Source of the DNA: Amycolatopsis sp. NBC_00345
GTDB lineage: Bacteria > Actinomycetota > Actinomycetes > Mycobacteriales > Pseudonocardiaceae
NCBI RefSeq assembly: GCF_036116635.1
Contig: NZ_CP107995.1
Span: forward strand, 7,440,001-7,504,000
DNA length: 64,000 nt
Reading direction: 5' to 3'
Shown here one piece after another: positions 58,174 to 64,000 of the stretch (position 1 is the stretch's first letter; each line of letters starts with the position of its first letter). The translations under genes and the position numbers were made by a program. The notes beneath the pieces were generated by a model. That model did not search any database, was not told where the DNA came from, and saw only the letters and a list, made by a program, of their open reading frames with translations.

Positions 58174-61100
58174 GTGGTGGGAGAACGAGGTCGGAGGCTG
58201 CTGAGCCGGGTCACGGCCGGGATCCCGGCGAGCGAGAACCCGGTGACGCACGTGGCCGAACTGCCGGCGCGCGCGGCGGTTTTCGCGCCGTGGCCGGAGT
58301 GGGCCGCGGATGAAGTCGTGTCCGCGTTCACGGCGGCCGGCATGACTGCGCCGTGGGCGCACCAGGCGGAGGCGGCCTCGCTGGTGCAAGCGGGCGAGCA
58401 CGTGGTGGTGTCCACGGGCACGGCGTCCGGGAAGTCGCTGGCCTACCAGCTGCCGGTCCTGTCCGAGCTGGCCGCGGGCTCGGGCGCGACGGCGCTGTAC
58501 CTCGCGCCCACCAAGGCACTCGGCGCCGACCAGCTGCGTTCGGTGTCCTCTTTGGACATACCCGGCGTGCGCGCGGCGTCGTTCGACGGCGACACCCCGA
58601 TGGCCGAGCGCGACTGGGTCCGCGAGCACGCGAACTGGGTGTTCACCAACCCCGACATGCTGCACCGCGGCATCCTCTCCGCGCACGGCCGGTGGGCGCG
58701 GTTCTTCCGCCGGCTGTCGTATGTCGTGGTCGACGAATGCCACAGCTACCGCGGGGTGTTCGGCTCCCACGTCGCGCTGCTGCTCCGGCGGCTGCGGCGG
58801 GTGGCGGAGCACTACGGGGCCGATCCGGTGATCGTGGCGGCGTCCGCGACCACGGCGGATCCGGCGGCGTTCGCGTCGCGGCTCACGGGCGTCGGGTGTC
58901 AAGCGGTTACCGACGACGCGTCACCCCGGGGTGCACGCACGGTAGCGCTGTGGGAGCCGCCGCTGCTCGAGGAGCTGACCGGCGAAAATGGCGCGCCGGT
59001 GCGGCGCTCGGCCGGAGCGGAAGCGTCGCGGATCCTCACGGAGCTGGTCGTGGAGGGCGCGCGTTCGCTGGCGTTCGTCCGTTCCCGGCGCGGCGCGGAG
59101 CTCACGGCGCTGGGCGCGCGCCGTCTGTTGTCCGAAGTGGACCCGGCTTTGGCCGAGACCGTTGCGGCGTACCGGTCGGGCTTCCTGCCGGAGGAACGGC
59201 GCGCACTGGAGGCGGCGCTGTTGTCCGGACGGCTGCTCGGGGTGGCGACCACCAACGCACTGGAGCTGGGCGTCGACATCGCGGGCCTGGACGCCGTCGT
59301 GCTCGCCGGGTACCCGGGCACGCTGGCGTCGTTCTGGCAGCAGGCGGGGCGCGCGGGGCGTTCGGGGGACGAGGCGCTGGTGCTGTTCGTGGCCAGGGAC
59401 GATCCGCTGGACACCTACCTGGTGCACCACCCGGCGGCGCTGCTGGACCGTCCGGTCGAGACGGCGGTGCTGGACCCGTCGAACCCGTACGTGCTGGGCC
59501 CGCAGCTGGCGTGTGCCGTCGCCGAACTGCCGCTGACCGAACCGGAGCTGGCGACCTTCGGCGGCGACGCGGCGCGCGCGGTGCTTGCGGACCTGGCGGA
59601 GGAGAAGCTGCTGCGCCGCCGTTCGAGCGGCTGGTACTGGACGTCCCGCGACCGCCCCCACGCCGAAGTCGGCATCCGCGGCTCCGGCGGCGACCAGATC
59701 GCGGTGGTGGAAGCGGACTCCGGCCGCATGCTCGGCACCGTCGACCCGGGCTCGGCGTGCTTCGCCGTCCACCCGGGCGCCGTCTACCTGCACCAGGGCT
59801 CGTCGTACGTCGTCGACGAGCTGGACCTGGAGACCGGGCTGGCGCTCGTGCACGCCGAGGACCCGGACTGGAACACCTCGCCCCGCGAGATCGTGGACAT
59901 CTCCGTGCTGAGCACCCAGGAGCAGTGCACTCACGCCGGCGTCACGGTCTCGCTGGGCGAGGTGGCGGTGACGTCGCAGGTCGTGGGCTACCTCCGCCGC
60001 CGCCCGTCGGGCGAGGTGCTGGACCACACGCCCCTTGACCTACCGGAACAAAGCCTCCACACGAGGGCGGTCTGGTACACGGTGTCGAGCGACCTGCTGG
60101 GCCCGGCGGAGGCGACGGGCGCTCGCGGTGGTTGGAGCGGTCGAGGCGGTTGGGGCACCGGCGCGGCTTCGGCAAAGCCAGCGGTGACTGACGCTCGGCT
60201 TCCGGCGGGGACCGGAGAGACGAGGCCAACCGGGACAGACGCCAAGCCTCGGGTGGGGACCGGGGAGGCCATGGCGCCTGTTGCGACCGGGACCTCGCCG
60301 TCGGTGGAGACCAGCGCGGCGAGGTCGGTCACGGCAGTTGCCAGACCGCCGGTGGGGACCGAGGCGGCCATAGCTTCGGTCGCGGCCGAAGCCAAGCCTC
60401 CGGTGGGGACCGGGGAAGCCGTGCCTCGTATCGTGTCCGGGGCCGAGCCTCCGGTAGGGACCGGGGAAGCCGTGCCTCTTGTTGCGACCGGAGCCAAGCC
60501 TCCGGTGGAGACCGTGACTTCCGTTGCGGCTGAGGCCAAGCCACCGGCATGGACTGAAGAGACCGCGGCGCGCGTTGCAACCGGGGCGGAGCCGTCAGCG
60601 GGGACCGGGGAAGCCGCGACTCGTGTCGCGTCCGAGGCCAAGCCTCCAATGGGGACCGGGGAGACCGTGGCGCCCGTTGCAACCGGGGCGGAGCCGTCTG
60701 CGGGGACCGGGGAAGCCGCAACTCCCGTTGTGACTGGGGCCGAGTCATCGGTAGAGACCGGGGAGACCTCGGTGCCCGTTGCGGCCGGGGCCGAGCGTCT
60801 GGTTGGGACCGGGGAAGCCGCAACTCGTGTCGCGACCGGGACCAAGCCTCCGGTGGGGACCGGGGAAACTGTGGCGCCCGTTGCGGCTGGGGCCGAGCCG
60901 TCGGTGGGGACCGAAGTTGTGGCGCCAGTGGGGACCGGGGGCGCTGGCAAGGCACCGGGGGGTGCCGGGTTGATCCCGGCACGCGTCCCCGGTGCCCTGC
61001 ATGCCGCCGAGCACGCGGCGATCGGCCTGCTACCGCTGTTCGCTACGTGCGACCGCTGGGACATCGGCGGGGTGTCTACCGCGTGGCACGAGGACACCGG

Positions 61101-61368
61101 GGAGGCAACGGTGTTCGTGCACGACGGGCATCCCGGGGGTGCGGGATTTGCCGACCGCGGTTATGCCGCGATTGTCCCGTGGCTGGCCGCTACGCGGGAG
61201 GCGATCGTCTCCTGCGAGTGCCCGACGGGCTGCCCGTCCTGCGTACAGTCGCCGAAGTGCGGGAACGGCAACGATCCGCTGGACAAGGCAGGGGCAGTGG
61301 CCGTACTGGATACCGTGCTCGGGGCGTTGCGTCAGCACGGGGACCAGTGTGGCCACGGTGGTGCGTGA
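58174..61368 (+). CDS. DEAD/DEAH-box helicase of the Hrq1/MrfA/SftH group with inserted repeats
   Basis: Superfamily 2 3'-5' DNA helicase. Walker A is STGTASGKSLAYQLP (residue 80 or so), the DECH box VVVDECHSYRG lies near 185, and ATTNALELGVDIAGLD and QQAGRAGRSG are motifs V and VI. The C-terminal DUF1998-type region has the tetracysteine CECPTGCPSCVQSPKCGNGN. Family members act in repair of crosslinked DNA. Between the two (60203-60925) is an in-frame block of 17-residue repeats absent from normal homologues. Start uncertain: GTG 58174/58177, or further upstream to 58093. The orthologous position is Rv3649. Confidence 0.9.
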   Translation: MVGERGRRLLSRVTAGIPASENPVTHVAELPARAAVFAPWPEWAADEVVSAFTAAGMTAPWAHQAEAASLVQAGEHVVVSTGTASGKSLAYQLPVLSELAAGSGATALYLAPTKALGADQLRSVSSLDIPGVRAASFDGDTPMAERDWVREHANWVFTNPDMLHRGILSAHGRWARFFRRLSYVVVDECHSYRGVFGSHVALLLRRLRRVAEHYGADPVIVAASATTADPAAFASRLTGVGCQAVTDDASPRGARTVALWEPPLLEELTGENGAPVRRSAGAEASRILTELVVEGARSLAFVRSRRGAELTALGARRLLSEVDPALAETVAAYRSGFLPEERRALEAALLSGRLLGVATTNALELGVDIAGLDAVVLAGYPGTLASFWQQAGRAGRSGDEALVLFVARDDPLDTYLVHHPAALLDRPVETAVLDPSNPYVLGPQLACAVAELPLTEPELATFGGDAARAVLADLAEEKLLRRRSSGWYWTSRDRPHAEVGIRGSGGDQIAVVEADSGRMLGTVDPGSACFAVHPGAVYLHQGSSYVVDELDLETGLALVHAEDPDWNTSPREIVDISVLSTQEQCTHAGVTVSLGEVAVTSQVVGYLRRRPSGEVLDHTPLDLPEQSLHTRAVWYTVSSDLLGPAEATGARGGWSGRGGWGTGAASAKPAVTDARLPAGTGETRPTGTDAKPRVGTGEAMAPVATGTSPSVETSAARSVTAVARPPVGTEAAIASVAAEAKPPVGTGEAVPRIVSGAEPPVGTGEAVPLVATGAKPPVETVTSVAAEAKPPAWTEETAARVATGAEPSAGTGEAATRVASEAKPPMGTGETVAPVATGAEPSAGTGEAATPVVTGAESSVETGETSVPVAAGAERLVGTGEAATRVATGTKPPVGTGETVAPVAAGAEPSVGTEVVAPVGTGGAGKAPGGAGLIPARVPGALHAAEHAAIGLLPLFATCDRWDIGGVSTAWHEDTGEATVFVHDGHPGGAGFADRGYAAIVPWLAATREAIVSCECPTGCPSCVQSPKCGNGNDPLDKAGAVAVLDTVLGALRQHGDQCGHGGA
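60203..60925 (+). repeat. about fourteen 51-bp in-frame repeats inside the helicase gene
   Basis: Each unit encodes roughly GTGE-x-x-x-x-V-x-x-x-A-x-P-x-V (17 residues); a few units are 14 or 16 residues. The block lies between the helicase core and the tetracysteine domain and keeps the frame, adding about 240 residues of low complexity. Confidence 0.88.
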
Positions 61369-61409
61369 AACTTCGGGTGGTGCGGGCTGTCCTGCCGGGT
61401 TGGGACCGG

Positions 61410-62030
61410 TCAGGCGGCCGAGGACTCCACGAGCAGGAGAGCCTGCTCGTCGGCCAGGGCGCGCACGAGGACGTCGTGAACCTCGTCAGCGTCCGGCAGC
61501 TGCCAGCCGCAGACCTCGGGCTTGACCCGCCAGTGCACAACACCGTGCTGGAACGGCGACGGCGGCAGCGGGATGTAGCTGCCGGCGCCGTGCCACTGCA
61601 CAGTCGCGTGGTCGGCGAGCTCGGCCGGAATGCGGTCGGCCGCAGTGGTGAGGAACAGCCAGCGGCCGTTCGGCATCGCGACGATCGGGGCGGGGTGCCC
61701 GAGGGTGCGGAGCAGCCGGGCGGCGCGCTTGCCAAGCTCGTCGTCCACCTCGATGGCGTCCAGCACGGTGCCGGTGGCCACCAGGAGGCTGTGGGTGCGG
61801 TCGGAGAACCAGGTGGCGACCTCGTGGGCGTGCGTGCCGATCAGCTCGCGCCAGTTTTCACGCACGGGCGCCGGGCGCTGCCAGGTCAGGTCGTCCCCCT
61901 CACCGGTGATCGGCGCCGGGGTTGCCCCCGGGAGCACCGGCCAGCCGCGCCAAGCGAGGCCGATCGCCTCCGCTCGCAGTTCGATGCGGAAGGCGCTCCG
62001 CCAGCTGTCCGGCCAATTCGCGTCCAACAT
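61410..62030 (-). CDS. stand-alone Prim-Pol-like protein (bifunctional primase/polymerase N-terminal type)
   Basis: About 206 residues from ATG 62030 (MLDANWPDSWRSAFRIELRAEAIGLAWRGWPVLPG). The order GLAWRGWPVLPG, HAHEVATWFSDRTHSLLVATG, LDAIEVDDELG (D-x-E-x-D metal-like), VAMPNGRWLFLTT and WHGAGSYIPLPPS matches the archaeo-eukaryotic primase-like Prim-Pol N-terminal domain family used in many actinobacterial proteins. It is convergent with the repair helicase. Catalytic competence is uncertain. ATG 62090 is an alternative start. Confidence 0.75.
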   Translation of the reverse strand: MLDANWPDSWRSAFRIELRAEAIGLAWRGWPVLPGATPAPITGEGDDLTWQRPAPVRENWRELIGTHAHEVATWFSDRTHSLLVATGTVLDAIEVDDELGKRAARLLRTLGHPAPIVAMPNGRWLFLTTAADRIPAELADHATVQWHGAGSYIPLPPSPFQHGVVHWRVKPEVCGWQLPDADEVHDVLVRALADEQALLLVESSAA

Positions 62031-63175
62031 TGCTTTCCTGCCTTCAAGTTCGGTTCTCGCGCCGTCCGGGTCGGGGCCGTGGTGGCGCATGTCTCACTAA
62101 ACGGCAACTTGCACATTGCGCGGAAGGGTCACGCGACAACCGGTGGTTACTGGGCGATGAACGCCAGGTAGTCCACCGCCCGGCCGATACCGGCAAGCCG
62201 ATCACCGTCCGCCGACGACCGGCTCGGCCACCGCTCACCGGCCTCACCACCGGGTTCGACACTTTCGACCCCCACCGCTCACTGGTTGGCGCGCACGCGC
62301 CGTTCCTGGCTGTGACCTGGTGTTTCGACCGCTCGCCGTGCACCAGCGACCGCTGCTCGCGACCGTCCGCCGCTCGTCGCCGGCCTCCTTCCCACCACCC
62401 CCACGATGATCGACTCGACGTTCCACTCACCGGCGCAACCGGCCCCACCCCCACGACGACGAACGGCCGACGACGCACCGGCGACCGGCCGTGTCCGCGC
62501 GATCCGACCTGGTCAAGCCCGGTCTGCCGGTCCGATCCGCCGCACCCCGCGCAGCGCGGCCTGGGCCCGGCCGGCTGGGCGGCGGTCTGGACCTGACCGG
62601 ACGGAAGGCCCGGTAGACCGGCTAGGTCGGCCTCGCCTGGTCTGACCTCGCCCGGTCTGGAATCGCCCTGGCGAGGAACGGTTCTGGGCAGGCGCCGCCT
62701 TGGTCGCGGGATAGTCCGCCCAGGTCGAGACGGCCCGCGGTCGACCGGTTCGACGAGTCGGCGCAGGATCAGGCCGGGTTGGCCGAGCCAGTCAGCTGGG
62801 CAGGCCAACGGGACCGGCCCGGGATGCCCCGCCGGCGGTAGCGGTCAGCTGGGCAGGCCAGCCCGGGCATGCCCCGTCGGCGGCGGCAGCCAACTGGGCA
62901 AGCCAGCAGGACCGGCCCAGGCACGCCCCGTCGGCGATGGCGTGCGCCGTCGGTGGTAGCAGCCGACTGGGCAAGCCGACAGGACCGGCATGGGCATCCA
63001 CCGTCGGCGATGGCAATCAACTAGGCAGGCCAGGACCGGCGCGAGCAAGCGCTGTCGGCGGTAGCAATCAACTGGACAAGCCGACAGACCCGGCGCGGGC
63101 ATCCGCCGTCGGCCGGGCCAGTCAACTGGGTAGGCCAACAGGACTGGCACGGGTATCCGCCGTCGGCGGTAGCAG
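62031..63175. other. long GC-rich intergenic region with repeats
   Basis: About 1.1 kb without a supported gene. The left 650 bp is low-complexity sequence with many CCGG/GGCC words. The right part is the 54-bp repeat array. Frames open on both strands here are artefacts of composition. Confidence 0.6.
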
Positions 63176-63230
63176 TCAGCTGGGCAAGCCGACCGGCCCG
63201 GCGCGGGCGTGCGCCGTCGGCGGTGGCAGG
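62791..63230. repeat. about eight copies of a ~54-bp tandem repeat
   Basis: The phrase GTCAGCTGGGCAAGCCG and variants begins at 62791, 62844, 62889, 62962, 63016, 63067, 63121 and 63175 (spacing 45-73, mostly 51-54 bp), followed each time by GACCGGC and CGTCGGCGGT words. The last unit includes the end of the TadG-like gene, so the array looks like serial duplication of that gene's 3' end. Confidence 0.8.
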
Positions 63231-63529
63231 CCGGGGACGGGTGTGCGGGTGGCGCGGACTTCGACCAGGGCGTCGCGCTTGTCCCAGTGGCAGTCGGTGA
63301 CCTCGGCGCCCTGGTGGTCAGCCACCTCCCGGGCACGGTCGCAGGCTTTGGCGGGACCGTCGGCGGCGTGGGCCGCGGCGGCGAGCGCACCGAGGTCCGC
63401 CACCGCCTCGACGCGATGCCGCGCGGCGACGGCCGCGCCCAGCCAGCAAGCGGCGGCCCCTAGCCAAACGAGCGCAGCGACCGCGATCGCCGTCCAGACG
63501 GTCGCCACCCCTTCGTCTGCCCGACGCAT
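63176..63529 (-). CDS. Flp pilus assembly TadG/TadE-like protein (Rv3654c type)
   Basis: From ATG 63529 (MRRADEGVATVWTAIAVAALVWLGAAACWLGAAVAARHRVEAVADLGALAAAAHAADG) the protein shows the TadG-like N-terminal hydrophobic pilin-type helix. ADLGALAAAA follows, where R-x-x-x-A-A-D-x-A-A-L-A is the family motif, then a short globular part with paired Cys (ACDRA, TDCHW). The C-terminus runs into repeat-derived VPGLPPPTAHARAGPVGLPS. A longer reading to ATG 63760, overlapping the upstream stop as TGATG, is possible. Confidence 0.8.
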   Translation of the reverse strand: MRRADEGVATVWTAIAVAALVWLGAAACWLGAAVAARHRVEAVADLGALAAAAHAADGPAKACDRAREVADHQGAEVTDCHWDKRDALVEVRATRTPVPGLPPPTAHARAGPVGLPS

Positions 63530-63759
63530 CGGCTGGCCCATCTCGCAGCTTCGGCTCATCAACCGGTCCATCCCCTTTGTCTGGCGCAGCGGGCGGTGTC
63601 GCCGGGCGGCAGGCGGCGCCGGTTTGTTGCTCGGTGGTTCGTGCGATCTGCGTGATTTCTCAGGCGCCTCAAGCAACATCGCATCGCCGACTGGTGAGGT
63701 GACAGGCATCCCTTCGGAGGACAGGGCTGGGCGCAGGGTCGTTCCGGTCTGCCGGGACA

Positions 63760-64000
63760 TCAGGTGGGTCCGCCTTGCCCGGCAAGCTCGTCGCTCGGCT
63801 GTGTCGCGGGCGCGTCGCTCGGCTGCACTATGGGTGAAAGCGGGGGCGTTGGCACCGGTTGATCGGCGGGGTCGGTGCCCGGCTCCGCGATGGCGAAGGC
63901 CGTGCCACCGAGATGGATGCCCGGAAGGAAACCGGTGAGGGCGTCGGTGGTGACTTCGGCCGTGATGCCGTCGCCGGAACGGCGGAGTTCCAGCTTCGCG
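63760..64000 (-). CDS. TadE-like pilus assembly protein, C-terminal part (5' end outside window)
   Basis: The reverse frame from the window edge reads AKLELRRSGDGITAEVTTDALTGFLPGIHLGGTAFAIAEPG..., then a Pro/Asp/Gln-rich tail ending LAGQGGPT with TGA at 63760-63762. The strand pattern and the end TAFAIAEPG match the C-termini of actinobacterial TadE-like pseudopilins (Rv3655c type). It is upstream of the TadG-like gene in what is probably a tad operon extending beyond the window. Confidence 0.65.
   Translation of the reverse strand, partial: AKLELRRSGDGITAEVTTDALTGFLPGIHLGGTAFAIAEPGTDPADQPVPTPPLSPIVQPSDAPATQPSDELAGQGGPT

Noticed and set aside
62791..63230. Possible CRISPR array
   Set aside because: Units are contiguous and degenerate with no unique spacers of constant size, no leader and no cas genes nearby; it is an ordinary tandem repeat.

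Overview
The window is high-GC actinomycete chromosome, most likely from the Pseudonocardiaceae (an Amycolatopsis-like genus). The evidence is gene content and order plus frequent GTG starts. The backbone reads like a condensed version of Mycobacterium tuberculosis Rv3605c-Rv3655c. On the left are DUF3180-folK-folB-folP-folE-ftsH, then hpt-tilS-zinc protease-dacB and divergent ppa. On the right are holB, topA, an Hrq1/MrfA-like helicase and TadE/TadG-like pilus genes. No species can be fixed from sequence alone.

Left chromosome (1-23.2 kb): a folate operon lies downstream of ftsH. Between ftsH and hpt sits a PE-like/PPE-like/EspG/EspG cassette for type VII (ESX) secretion, at the same locus where M. 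tuberculosis carries espACD and PE32/PPE65/esxVW. Next come purine salvage (hpt), tRNA-Ile lysidine synthetase (tilS), a PBP4-type D,D-peptidase with a very long disordered N-terminus, pyrophosphatase, a drug exporter, and glyA behind a recognisable ZTP riboswitch. A gamma-carbonic anhydrase, a TetR regulator, a Gre-like factor and a CPBP protease complete this part.

Integrated element (23,200-40,568): a 17.3-kb actinomycete integrative and conjugative element (AICE) sits in tRNA-Thr(CGU), bounded by 49-bp direct repeats. Its right half holds the core functions: tyrosine integrase fused to a GntR-type domain, excisionase, XRE regulators, a WhiB-like protein, membrane proteins and an FtsK/TraB-like translocase with an apparent frameshift. 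It also holds a cluster of ACCCGTC hairpins that may be the transfer locus or origin. Its left half holds cargo. A second PE-like/PPE-like/EspG cassette is accompanied by two YbaB proteins, an EspC-like protein and a WXG-like protein. A SLATT/DUF4231-like membrane protein, a nucleoside diphosphate kinase with a TPR-like partner, and Nudix proteins follow. Two XRE-Nudix paralogues have degenerate Nudix boxes and may be relatives of the pSAM2 immunity factor Pif.

Right chromosome (40.6-64 kb): an LAXTG-type surface protein; holB overlapping an MFS-thymidylate-kinase fusion whose kinase P-loop is destroyed; two genes preceded by consensus SOS boxes that flank topA and a secreted protease; H+-pyrophosphatase hppA; a helicase carrying about fourteen in-frame 17-residue repeats; a Prim-Pol-like protein; and the start of a Tad pilus locus. 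GC-rich tandem repeats with units of 18 to 54 bp occur at four places, often directly at the 3' end of a gene.
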